Source: Streptomyces specialis (GTDB lineage Bacteria > Actinomycetota > Actinomycetes > Streptomycetales > Streptomycetaceae). Taken from it: a DNA stretch of 48,872 bases. The translations under genes were made by a program, and so were the position numbers. Of this stretch, positions 16,653 through 24,449 are shown piece by piece. The DNA lies in assembly GCF_001493375.1 (NCBI RefSeq), contig NZ_LN929756.1:45277-94148 (forward strand), given 5' to 3'. Positions within the stretch are counted from its first letter, which is position 1, and every line of letters begins with the position of its first letter. The notes beneath the pieces were generated by a model. The model did not search any database, had not been told where the DNA came from, and saw only the letters and a program-made list of their open reading frames with translations.

Positions 16653-17630
16653 TCAGGGCTCGACCACCGTCTCCTGCGCGGCCGGGGTGTTCTCCCCGAC
16701 CAGCAGCCCGGCGTCCACCGGCACGTTCCGCTTCACCAGCGCCAGCGCGATCGGCCCCAGCTCGTGGTGCCGGGCCGACGTCGTGACGAAGCCCAGCTCG
16801 CGCCCCCCGGCGCCGTCCGCCGCCAGCCGCACCGGTTCGCCGTGCTCCGGCAGCCTCACATCGCTGCCGTCCAGGTGCAGGAAGACCAGGCGGCGCGGTG
16901 GCCGGCCCAGGTTGTGCACCCGGGCCACGGTCTCCTGGCCCCGGTAGCAGCCCTTGTTCAGGTGGACCGCCGTCTCCAGCCAGCCCAGCTCGTGCGGGAT
17001 CGTCCGGTGGTCGGTCTCCCGGCCCAGCCGGGGCCGGCGCCCCTCCACCCGCAGCGCCTCGTACGCCAGCACCCCGGCCGCCGGGCCGTGCCCGGCGGCG
17101 AACGCGGCCAGCTCCTCGCGCGGCAGGAACACGTCCCGCCCGTGCGGCGTCTCGCGCACCACCGTCCCGTCCGGCACGGTCGCGATCGAACCGGCCGGCA
17201 GGTGCACCACGGCGAACTCCCCGGTGCGGTCCGCGAGTTCCACCCGGTAGAGGAACTTCATGGTCTCCAGGTACGCCAGCAGCGCCGCCGCCGCGCCCGG
17301 CTCGGTGTGGATCCAGGTCGTCTCGCCGTCGTCCACCAGATAGAGCACGTGCTCGATGTGCCCCTTGGCGGACAGGATCAGCGACTCCGTGGCCCGGCCC
17401 GGCGCCAGCTCCGCCACATGCTGGGTGAGCAGCAGATGCAGCCAGCTCAGCCGGTCGGGACCGGACACCGTCACCACGTCACGGTGCGACAGATCGACCA
17501 GACCCTCGCCCCTGGCCAGCGCCCGTTGCTCCTTGAAGAGGTCCCCGTAGTGCGCGGCGACTCCGGCGTCCGGCTCGACGGCGGGCACGGCACCGGGCAG
17601 GGACAGCAGCGGGCTCACATACGGCGTCAT
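16653..17630 (-). CDS. ygfZ: YgfZ/GcvT-family folate-binding protein
   Basis: A 325-residue protein of the YgfZ family, which uses folate and helps maintain iron-sulfur enzymes. The diagnostic motif K-G-C-Y-x-G-Q-E is present as KGCYRGQE near residue 230, and the N-terminal GcvT fold shows DLSHRDVVTVSGPDR. A complete aminomethyltransferase would be longer. ATG at 17630 is supported by TAGGCT (plus strand agccta, 17638-17643) ending 7 nt upstream, with no ribosome binding site. It lies directly downstream of nur on the same strand but has its own likely promoter. Confidence 0.9.
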   Translation of the reverse strand: MTPYVSPLLSLPGAVPAVEPDAGVAAHYGDLFKEQRALARGEGLVDLSHRDVVTVSGPDRLSWLHLLLTQHVAELAPGRATESLILSAKGHIEHVLYLVDDGETTWIHTEPGAAAALLAYLETMKFLYRVELADRTGEFAVVHLPAGSIATVPDGTVVRETPHGRDVFLPREELAAFAAGHGPAAGVLAYEALRVEGRRPRLGRETDHRTIPHELGWLETAVHLNKGCYRGQETVARVHNLGRPPRRLVFLHLDGSDVRLPEHGEPVRLAADGAGGRELGFVTTSARHHELGPIALALVKRNVPVDAGLLVGENTPAAQETVVEP

Positions 17631-17651
17631 GCCGTCCAGCCTACGGCTGCC

Positions 17652-18101
17652 CTACGGACCCTCGCCCGGGTCCTCCCCGGCCAGCCGGGCCGTGCAGTCG
17701 CCGCAGCGGCCGAAGATCGCGAAGTGCCGCAGATCGGTGTCGAAGCCGAACGACTCGCGCAGCCGCTCCGCGAACGGACCGGCCACCTCCATGTCCGCCT
17801 CGACGACCCGCTCGCAGTCCCGGCACATCAGGTGCAGATGCCGGTGCCGCTCCGCCAGGTGATACGTCGGCGCGCCGTGGCCGAGGTGGGTGTGGGAGAC
17901 CAGACCCAGCTCCTCCAGCAGCTCCAGCGTGCGGTAGACCGTCGAGATGTTGACACCGCCGGCCGTGCGGCGGACCTCCGTGAGGATGTCCTCCGGGGTG
18001 GAGTGCTCCAGCTTCTCGACAGCTTCGAGCACAAGCTGGCGCTGCGGCGTCAGCCGGTAGCCACGCTTGCGCAGATCCGTCTGCCAGTCGGTGCTCACCA
18101 C
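17652..18101 (-). CDS. nur: Nur, nickel-responsive Fur-family repressor
   Basis: A 149-residue Fur-family protein. Numbered from the GTG at 18101, it has His33, His86, His88 and His90, the nickel site described for Streptomyces Nur. It also has His70, His72 and His126, the second metal site. Cys93/Cys96 and Cys133/Cys136 are extra CxxC pairs. The winged helix occupies residues 10-70. Nur represses nickel uptake and the iron superoxide dismutase when nickel is plentiful. The adjacent GTG at 18098 is an alternative start. TACACT (plus strand agtgta, 18109-18114) ends 7 nt before the start: a leaderless promoter. Neither nickel transport nor sod genes are in the window. Confidence 0.93.
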   Translation of the reverse strand: MVSTDWQTDLRKRGYRLTPQRQLVLEAVEKLEHSTPEDILTEVRRTAGGVNISTVYRTLELLEELGLVSHTHLGHGAPTYHLAERHRHLHLMCRDCERVVEADMEVAGPFAERLRESFGFDTDLRHFAIFGRCGDCTARLAGEDPGEGP

Positions 18102-18126
18102 GCAGCCCAGTGTAGGAGAGGGACAG

Positions 18127-18167
18127 GGCACGGACCCCGCCCGAGGGGATCCGGCGGGGTCCGTGCC
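18127..18167 (-). terminator. Strong hairpin after the ABC operon, upstream of nur
   Basis: A perfect 15-bp stem (18127-18141 with 18153-18167) and an 11-nt loop. It lies 34 bp downstream of the permease stop on the minus strand and 13 bp before the nur -10 box, so it should insulate nur from the ABC operon. There is no U tract, as is usual in this group. Confidence 0.75.
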
Positions 18168-18200
18168 GAGGAGGCGGACACCATCCTGCTGGTCCGCGCG

Positions 18201-19394
18201 TCAAACCGCCGTAAGTGCCTCCGTCGGCGCGAGCCGCGCCGCCCGCAGCGCCGGGTAGAACCCGGCGAGCCCGCCGATCACCAGCGTCGCGCCGAGCCCG
18301 CCCGCCATCGCCCAGGCCGGGACCAGCGCGGGCCAGCCCTGGGTGGCCGCGTACCCGGCGGTCACCGCGATCCCGGCCAGCACACCGCCCGCGCCACCGA
18401 GCGCGGACAGCAGCAGCGACTCGATCAGGAACTGGTCCCGGACCTGCCCCCTGGTCGCGCCCAGCGCGCGCCGCAACCCGATCTCGGAGCGGCGTTCGAG
18501 CACCGAGATGACCATGGTGTTGGCCACCCCGACACCGCCGACCAGCAGCGCCACCGCGCCCAGGCCCAGCAGCAGCCCGCCCAGCGCCTCGTCGGCGGCC
18601 TCCTGCGCGGCCAGCGCGTCGGAGGGACGGGACACCTTCACCTCGTTCGGCGCGGCCGGGTTGGCGGGGGCCGCCAGCACGTCCCGCACCTCGGGGACGG
18701 CGGCCTCGTCGGCCCTGGCGTACACGGTGGTCGGGTGGCCGTCGAAGCCCAGCTCCTCCTCGGCGAACGCCCAGCCGACCAGCGCCGACGAGTCCAGCTC
18801 CGGCGTGAGCGGCGCCGGACGCAGGATGCCGACGACCACGCACCACCGGCCGCCGAGCCACACCAGCGCGCCCGGCTCGTGCACCCCGAGCCCGGCGGCG
18901 GCGTCCGCGCCGAGGACGACGGACGGATACGCGCCGGTGGCCTCGTTCAGCCACGCGCCCTCCGCGATCCCGGCCCCCACGGTCTCCGGCAGCCCGAGCC
19001 GCGCCGCGTACCCCCCGATACCGCTGGTCTCGGGCTCCGGCACGTGATCGTTGCGGTACACGGACACCTCGACCCGGCCGGTGGCGCCGACCGACTCCAC
19101 GGGCCCCACGCGGGCGATCATCTCCTCGGCCTCGTCCGGCAGATGGGACGTGCCGCCGGTGAAGGACTGGCCGGGCGCGACGGTCAGCAGGTTCGTCCCC
19201 AGCGCGTCGAGCCGCCGGTCCAGGTCCTCGCGGCCGGAGGTCGAGATCCCGACGACGGCGATCATGGCCGCGATCCCGATGGCGATGCCCAGCGCGGACA
19301 GGAACACCCGCACCGGCCGCGTCCGCAGCCCGCTCGCCCCGACCCGGACGGCGTCCCCAGGCCGCAGCCGCGCGGCCCGCAGCGGATCGTTCAC
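18201..19394 (-). CDS. MacB-like ABC transporter permease
   Basis: A 397-residue permease of the MacB/FtsX type. It has one N-terminal helix (VFLSALGIAIGIAAMIAVV), a large extracytoplasmic domain (about 55-265), then three C-terminal helices. The conserved RRSEIGLRRALGATRGQVR segment couples it to the ATPase. The ATG overlaps the ATPase stop (ATGA). It is the last gene of the four-gene unit starting at 21771. MacB-type machines use mechanotransmission to work on extracytoplasmic substrates. Confidence 0.92.
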   Translation of the reverse strand: MNDPLRAARLRPGDAVRVGASGLRTRPVRVFLSALGIAIGIAAMIAVVGISTSGREDLDRRLDALGTNLLTVAPGQSFTGGTSHLPDEAEEMIARVGPVESVGATGRVEVSVYRNDHVPEPETSGIGGYAARLGLPETVGAGIAEGAWLNEATGAYPSVVLGADAAAGLGVHEPGALVWLGGRWCVVVGILRPAPLTPELDSSALVGWAFAEEELGFDGHPTTVYARADEAAVPEVRDVLAAPANPAAPNEVKVSRPSDALAAQEAADEALGGLLLGLGAVALLVGGVGVANTMVISVLERRSEIGLRRALGATRGQVRDQFLIESLLLSALGGAGGVLAGIAVTAGYAATQGWPALVPAWAMAGGLGATLVIGGLAGFYPALRAARLAPTEALTAV

Positions 19395-20113
19395 CGTGCC
19401 CCACCCCCGGCCGAGTCGTCGGCGATCCGGCCGTCCCGCAGCCGTACCTGGCGCGGCAGCGAGGCCGCGATGTCCTGGTCGTGGGTGATGACCACGACCG
19501 TGGTGCCCGCCGCGTGCAGGTCACGCAGCAGCCCCATCACCGTCCTGCCCGACGCCGAGTCCAGCGCGCCGGTCGGCTCGTCCGCCAGCAACAGCCTGGG
19601 ACCTCCCGGGCCGGACGCCCCCGACGGGTCGCCCAGCACCGCGCGGGCGATCGCGCACCGCTGCTTCTCGCCGCCGGACAACTCGTGCGGCCGGTGGCGC
19701 AGGCGGTGACCGAGGCCCACCCGGCGCAGCGCCTCCTCCGCCAGCGCCCGGCGCCGGGCGCGCGGCGTGCCGCCGTACAGCAGGCCGTCGGCCACGCTGT
19801 CCAGCACGGGTACGCCCGCCGCCAGATGGAACTGCTGGAAGACGAACCCGATGGTCCGCGCCCGCAGCGCCGCCAGCCGCCGGTCGGACAGCCCGCCCAC
19901 GTCGTGCCCGTCGATCCTGACCACTCCGGACGTGGGCCGGTCCAGCGTGCCCATCAGGTTGAGCAGCGTCGACTTGCCGGAGCCGGACGGGCCGACCACG
20001 GCGACGAGTTCGCCGCGCCCGATCGTCAGCGTGGCGTCCCGCAGGGCCGTCACGCCGCCGTACTCCCGGCCGACGCCGCGCAGCTCGACCACCGGGGGAA
20101 CCGTGCCGCTCAC
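19391..20113 (-). CDS. ABC transporter ATP-binding protein (LolD/MacB type)
   Basis: A 240-residue ATPase with Walker A GPSGSGKST near residue 40, Q-loop FVFQQFH, signature LSGGEKQR near 145, Walker B LLLADEPTGALD and the H-loop TH. GTG at 20113 overlaps the stop of the membrane-fusion gene as GTGA. It powers the permease at 18201. Confidence 0.95.
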   Translation of the reverse strand: MSGTVPPVVELRGVGREYGGVTALRDATLTIGRGELVAVVGPSGSGKSTLLNLMGTLDRPTSGVVRIDGHDVGGLSDRRLAALRARTIGFVFQQFHLAAGVPVLDSVADGLLYGGTPRARRRALAEEALRRVGLGHRLRHRPHELSGGEKQRCAIARAVLGDPSGASGPGGPRLLLADEPTGALDSASGRTVMGLLRDLHAAGTTVVVITHDQDIAASLPRQVRLRDGRIADDSAGGGAR

Positions 20114-21207
20114 TCGGGCACCCCCACCACGGTCCCGTCCCGCACGCCCTCGCCCGCCACCTCGACCATCCCGTCCGCGAAGAGCCCGGTGGTCACCTCG
20201 ACATACGCCGTGGAACCGTCCGCCGCGACCACCTCCAGCCCGTAGCCGCCCTCGCGGAGCGCGACCAGCGCCGTGACCGGCACGGTCAGCACGTCCTCGC
20301 GCTTCTCCGCCGCGAGCCGCACCGTCACCGGCGCGGCCTGGTACGTGCCCAGCGCCTCCTGGTCGGCCACGTCGAGCACCAGCGGGATCGTGACGACCGC
20401 CTCGCCTTGGCCCTCCGGCGGCTGCTCGGCCACGGCCGCGCCGATCCCGGTGACCTCGGCCTCCAGCGCGGTGCCGTCCGGCAGTTCGACGGTGGCCGTG
20501 GTGCCCTCCGCCACCAGGTCCTCCAGATCGGCCGCCAGATCGACGTCGATCCGCCGGTCGGTCCCGGTGATGTCCAGCAGCGGCCCCTCGGCCGGGGCGC
20601 CGGGCGCGAGGTGCGTCTGCTGGACGCGCACCGGGCCCGGCGCCACCGCCGCGTCCGCGACGGCGACGGTTCCGGTCGGCTCGCGGCCGATGTCGTCCTG
20701 CCACGCCTCGACGGCCGCCGCCGTGGCGTCCGTGTAGCTGTCGTCGGCGGTGAAGCCGGTGTAGCCGAGTTCGGCGAGGTTCCGTTCCAGCAGCTCGACG
20801 TCCTCGCCCTCATCTCCGGGCTGGAGCGGCCGGTAGAGCGGCTGGTCGCCGTAGAGCAGCGGGACGGGCTGCGCGTTCACCGTGTACAGGGCCTCGCCCC
20901 GGCTCACGGGGGCGCCGGGCGCGGCGAGCCACGTCACGACGCCCGGCCCGTCCCCGGCGGGCTGGCCCTCGGCCGGCGGCGGGGCGGGCGGGGCGGTCAC
21001 GGTCACCGGGTCGCCGTAGCCGAGGGTGCCGGTGACCTCCTCGACGCGGGTCAGCGTCCCGGTGGTCACCTCGGCGGTCGCGGGCGGCCCGTCGGGCGCG
21101 TCCCCGGCCGGGCCGGTGCCGCTCCCGCCGAACCCGCTCGCGGCCAGGCCGCCGGCGCCGACCGAGACCAGCGCGCCCACGGCGATCAGGGCGGTGCGGA
21201 GCCTCAT
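20110..21207 (-). CDS. Membrane-fusion-type adaptor with peptidoglycan-binding domain
   Basis: A 365-residue secreted or anchored protein with an N-terminal signal sequence (residues 1-25). A lipoyl/barrel-sandwich half lies at about 45-120. A PG_binding_1-like domain follows at about 127-180 (DVELLERNLAELGYTG, then TAAAVEAWQDDIG). The second barrel and C-terminal beta domains follow at about 210-360. In Gram-positive MacAB-like systems the adaptor replaces MacA, and the inserted domain would hold it to the cell wall. It starts 3 bp after the lipoprotein stop and overlaps the ATPase start. Confidence 0.88.
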   Translation of the reverse strand: MRLRTALIAVGALVSVGAGGLAASGFGGSGTGPAGDAPDGPPATAEVTTGTLTRVEEVTGTLGYGDPVTVTAPPAPPPAEGQPAGDGPGVVTWLAAPGAPVSRGEALYTVNAQPVPLLYGDQPLYRPLQPGDEGEDVELLERNLAELGYTGFTADDSYTDATAAAVEAWQDDIGREPTGTVAVADAAVAPGPVRVQQTHLAPGAPAEGPLLDITGTDRRIDVDLAADLEDLVAEGTTATVELPDGTALEAEVTGIGAAVAEQPPEGQGEAVVTIPLVLDVADQEALGTYQAAPVTVRLAAEKREDVLTVPVTALVALREGGYGLEVVAADGSTAYVEVTTGLFADGMVEVAGEGVRDGTVVGVPE

Positions 21208-21210
21208 CGC

Positions 21211-21771
21211 TCAGCCCCTCCCCAGCGCCGTCAGGTGCTCCTCGCAGGACGCCAGCGCCTCGTCCCAGCCCGGTACGGACGGATCGACCGCGCCCGGCTG
21301 GAAACCCACGCCGGGCTCGGGGTCCGGCAGGTCCACCCCGTTCTCCCGCATGCAGACGGCGAATTCCTCCATGGCCGCGAACTGCTCGTCGGTCGGCTCC
21401 GCGCGCTCCTCCATGAGCTGGTCGGGCGCCAGGTCGCGGCACGCCTCGAACGCCACCATCAGCGCGTCGCGGTCGCCGTTCCCGACGGCGGCCTGGAAGT
21501 CGATCTCACCGGTCTCGGGGTCCGGGTCGGGCACGTCCACGCCGTTCTCGCGCAGGCACTCCGCGAAGAGCTGTGCCTCCTCGACGGGATCGGCCTCGGC
21601 CGCCTCGGCGGCACCGCCGTCGCCGTCGCCGTCCACGGACGCGACGCCGTCGCCGTTCCCGGAGCCGCCGGAGTCACCGGAGCCGTCCGATCCGCCGCAC
21701 GCGCCGAGCGGCAGCAGGGTGAGCAGGACGAGGGGCAGGAGCCGCCGTAGAGTTCTGGGATTCGTATGCAT
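21211..21771 (-). CDS. Lipoprotein with duplicated Cys/RENGVD-PDP repeat
   Basis: A 186-residue lipoprotein. The signal peptide ends in the lipobox LGAC, with lipidated Cys25, and a Gly/Ser/Asp-rich linker follows to about residue 60. Two internal repeats each hold CxRENGVDxPDP (Cys72 and Cys140) and a second Cys in a helix (Cys111 and Cys176). Each unit could form one disulfide. Proteins with C(M/L)RENGV repeats occur beside MacAB-like operons in actinobacteria, but I know of no defined function. It is first in the four-gene operon. ATG at 21771 is chosen for the signal peptide. Confidence 0.82.
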   Translation of the reverse strand: MHTNPRTLRRLLPLVLLTLLPLGACGGSDGSGDSGGSGNGDGVASVDGDGDGGAAEAAEADPVEEAQLFAECLRENGVDVPDPDPETGEIDFQAAVGNGDRDALMVAFEACRDLAPDQLMEERAEPTDEQFAAMEEFAVCMRENGVDLPDPEPGVGFQPGAVDPSVPGWDEALASCEEHLTALGRG

Positions 21772-21845
21772 GCCGGTGATGCTGCGCGGCGTATGTGGGT
21801 GTTCCCCGCGTGCCGCCTCAAAGCCCGCTGGGAACGGCGGCCGGC

Positions 21846-21881
21846 ACGACGGCCGGGACGACGACCGGAACGACGACCGGA
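21846..21881. repeat. 12-bp tandem repeat, three copies
   Basis: ACGACGACCGGA is repeated at 21858 and 21870, and a copy with two mismatches starts at 21846. It lies in the divergent gap between the lipoprotein gene and the SDR gene. It may be a binding-site array or simple slippage. Confidence 0.6.
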
Positions 21882-21901
21882 ACGACACAGGGAGCGGCGC
21901 G

Positions 21902-22657
21902 GTGGATCTGGGACTGGCGGATCGGGTCTATGTGGTGACCGGCGGCAGCAAGGGCCTGGGCTTCGCCACGGCCGCCGCGCTGGTGGCCGACGGCGCGCGC
22001 GTGGTGGTGTCCTCGCGCGACGAGGGGAACGTGTCCGCCGCCGTGGAACGCCTCGGCGGCGCGGGCCGGGCCCTCGGCGTGGCGGCGCACCTCGGCGACC
22101 CCGAGGCGGCCGGACGGCTGGTGGACACGGCGCTCCAGGGCTTCGGGCGGCTGGACGGCGCGCTGGTCTCGGTCGGCGGACCGCCGCCTGGCACGGCGGC
22201 CGAGGTCGGGGACGAGCAGTGGCGCACGGCGTTCGAGCACGTCTTCCTCGGCGCGGTCAGGACCGCCCGCACGGTCGTGGGCCGGCTGACGGCCGGCGGC
22301 GCGGTCGGGATGGTCCTGTCCACCTCGGCGCGCTCCCCGATCCCGGGCCTCGGCATCTCCAACGGCCTGCGGCCCGGCCTCGCCATGGTCGCCAAGGACA
22401 TGGCGGACGAGTTCGGCCCGCGCGGCATCCGCGTCTTCGGCCTGATGCCGGGCCGGATCTCCACCGACCGGATGCGGGAGCTGGACGCGGCGGCCGGCGA
22501 CGCGGCCCGCCGCCGCGCCCTGGAGGTGATCCCGCTGGGCCGCTACGGCGAGCCCGACGAGTTCGGCCGCACCGCCGCGTTCCTCCTGTCCCCGGCCGCG
22601 AGTTACGTCACCGGCACCGTCGTCCCGATCGACGGCGGCGCCCTGCGCACCCCCTGA
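21902..22657 (+). CDS. SDR-family protein lacking the Tyr-Lys catalytic pair
   Basis: A 251-residue short-chain dehydrogenase fold. The cofactor site is normal: TGGSKGLGFA at residues ~14-23 for NADP(H), and an NNAG-like region changed to VSVGGPPPG. The catalytic YxxxK is not present; the aligned residues read SNGLR, so Tyr is replaced by Ser and Lys by Arg. The serine of the catalytic triad (LSTSARS) remains. The C-terminal SYVTGTVVPIDGG motif is standard. A subfamily with SN-x2-R in this place exists in many bacteria, usually annotated as FabG-like, with unknown reaction. The GTG start at 21902 has GGGAGC upstream. Confidence 0.85.
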   Translation: MDLGLADRVYVVTGGSKGLGFATAAALVADGARVVVSSRDEGNVSAAVERLGGAGRALGVAAHLGDPEAAGRLVDTALQGFGRLDGALVSVGGPPPGTAAEVGDEQWRTAFEHVFLGAVRTARTVVGRLTAGGAVGMVLSTSARSPIPGLGISNGLRPGLAMVAKDMADEFGPRGIRVFGLMPGRISTDRMRELDAAAGDAARRRALEVIPLGRYGEPDEFGRTAAFLLSPAASYVTGTVVPIDGGALRTP

Positions 22658-22689
22658 CCCCGCCACCGGGACGGACGGCCGCTTGCCCG

Positions 22690-23013
22690 CGTCCGTACGG
22701 GGTGCGGGTTCGCGGCGGGCGGTTCGTCGCGCTCGGGGTGCCCGTGCCGCGTCGCCCTGCGGGCGGCCTGGTTCCGCCGCTCCCGACGGGCGGTTGCCGG
22801 CGCCCGCACGGGGTGCGGTGTTGTGGGGTCGCGGCGGGTGGTTCGTCGCCCCGGGGTGCCCGTGCCGCGTCGCCCTGCGGGCGGCCTGGTTCCGCCGCTC
22901 CCGACGGGCGGTTGCCGGCGCCCGCACGGGGTGCGGTGTTGTGGGGTCGCGGCGGGCGGTTCGTCGCCCCCGGGGTGCCCGTGCCGCGTCGCCCTGCGGG
23001 CGGCTCGCGTTCG
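22690..23013. repeat. GC-rich tandem repeat, unit ~118 bp
   Basis: The 385-bp gap between the convergent SDR and kinase genes holds almost nothing else. Full units start at 22741 (118 bp) and 22859 (119 bp), differ by one substitution and one inserted C, and are followed by a partial unit from 22978. A diverged partial unit precedes them at about 22690-22740. The periods are not multiples of three and no plausible protein is encoded, although long spurious frames exist on both strands. Near-identity points to recent duplication. Confidence 0.85.
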
Positions 23014-23042
23014 CCGCACCTGTGCCCGGGGCGGGGTGCCGT

Positions 23043-24449
23043 TCAGCCGTCGTCGTGGGGGAGCAGCAGGCGGAACGTCGCGCCCTCGCCGGGGGCCGTG
23101 TCCAGCTCGATGCGGCCGTCGTGGGCCCGTGCCAGGGCGGCGGCGATGGGGAGGCCGAGGCCGGTGCCGCCGCCCTGGGCCGGGGTGACGCGGTAGAGGC
23201 GGTCGAAGACCCGGGCGGCGTGCTCCGGGGCGATGCCCGGCCCGGTGTCGGTGACCCCCACGAACGCCGTCCCGCCGTCCGGGGCGGTGCCGACGCGGAG
23301 AGTGACGGTGGCGTCGGGCGGGGTGTGGCGGAGGGCGTTCGTCAGGAGGTTGCTGACGATCTGCCGCAGCCGCAGCGGATCGCCGGAAACGGTCACCGGC
23401 TCCACGCCGTCCAGCGTGATCGTCCGGTCCGGGGCGTGGGCGCGGGCGTCATGGGCCAGGTCGGCGGCCAGCTCCAGCAGATCGACCGGGCGGCGTTCCA
23501 GGCGCGGATGTTCGTCGAGGCGGGCCAGCAGCAGCAGGTCCTCCACCAGCACCCCCATCCGTTTCGCCTCCGCCTCGATCCGCGCCAGCGCCTCGGCGCC
23601 GTCGCCGCCCCGGCGGCTCAGCTCGGCGAAGCCGCGGATCGACGTCAGGGGCGTGCGCAACTCGTGCGAGGCGTCGGACAGGAACCGCCGCAGCCGCCGT
23701 TCCGACGCCCGGCGCGCGGTGATCTCCGCCTCGACACGGTCCAGCATCGCGTTCATCGCCAGCCCGAGGCGGCCCGGCTCGGTGCGCGGGTCGGTGCCGG
23801 GGACGCGGCGCGCGAAGTCACCGGCGCTGATGTGGCCCGCCGTGGCCTCCATCCGCGTCAGCGGGCGCAGCCCGAGCCGGATCATCCAGGCCGCGCCCAG
23901 GCCGAGCAGCAGCAGCACCACGCCGGTCACGGCGGCGTCGATGGCCAGCAGCCGCCGGACGATCCCGTCCGCCTGGTCGGTGGAGAGCGCCGTGACGACC
24001 AGCCCGCCGTCCGACGTCGCACGGGGGAGGACGCGCCACTCGCCGTCGCCCGCCCGGTCCGGCACGGTGAACGGTGTCCCGTCCCGTTCGAGCAGCGTCG
24101 CCGCCGGCGGCAGCTTGGCGCCGGGGCCGGAGGCGGACGCGTCCGGCAGCGACGCGAGGACGGACCCGTCCGGGCCCAGCACGTACAACTGGCTGGTCCC
24201 GTCGAACCGCCCGGCCAGCACCGTCTGGCCCACGGGCATGGCCGAGGCCATCTCGGCGAGCCGCTCCGCGCTGAACACGCTGTCCTCCGGCGACTGTTCG
24301 CCCTCGCCGGTGCCGATCCCGATGAGCTGCTCGTCCAGCCGGTCCATCAGATAGGTGCGCAGCAGCACGATCCCGGCGGCGTTGGCGGCCAGCAGCGCCA
24401 GCCCGGCGAGCGCCGCGGTGATGAGGACCAGCCGCGTCCGCAGGGTCAC
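23043..24449 (-). CDS. Sensor histidine kinase with HAMP domain
   Basis: A 468-residue kinase: helix 1 (about 7-30), an extracytoplasmic sensor of ~130 residues, helix 2 (about 165-190), HAMP, then HisKA with [10 protein letters not shown] (phospho-His near residue 255) and an ATPase domain with NLLTNALRH, DTGPGI and GTGLGL. It is downstream of, and overlaps by 4 bp, its response regulator gene (GTGA). It resembles the MprB/TcrY class. The signal is unknown. Confidence 0.92.
   Translation of the reverse strand: MTLRTRLVLITAALAGLALLAANAAGIVLLRTYLMDRLDEQLIGIGTGEGEQSPEDSVFSAERLAEMASAMPVGQTVLAGRFDGTSQLYVLGPDGSVLASLPDASASGPGAKLPPAATLLERDGTPFTVPDRAGDGEWRVLPRATSDGGLVVTALSTDQADGIVRRLLAIDAAVTGVVLLLLGLGAAWMIRLGLRPLTRMEATAGHISAGDFARRVPGTDPRTEPGRLGLAMNAMLDRVEAEITARRASERRLRRFLSDASHELRTPLTSIRGFAELSRRGGDGAEALARIEAEAKRMGVLVEDLLLLARLDEHPRLERRPVDLLELAADLAHDARAHAPDRTITLDGVEPVTVSGDPLRLRQIVSNLLTNALRHTPPDATVTLRVGTAPDGGTAFVGVTDTGPGIAPEHAARVFDRLYRVTPAQGGGTGLGLPIAAALARAHDGRIELDTAPGEGATFRLLLPHDDG

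Noticed and set aside
16764..19709. A 981-residue plus-strand open frame across ygfZ, nur and the ABC permease
   Set aside because: It is antisense to three recognisable genes and rich in Arg, Gln and Pro as expected of a high-GC shadow frame.
22690..23013. CRISPR array
   Set aside because: The units are far too long and contiguous, without unique spacers, and no cas genes are near.
22690..23040. Arg/Ala-rich repeat proteins encoded on either strand of the tandem repeat
   Set aside because: The repeat period is 118-119 bp, not a multiple of three, so the reading frame changes between units; no start with a ribosome binding site.
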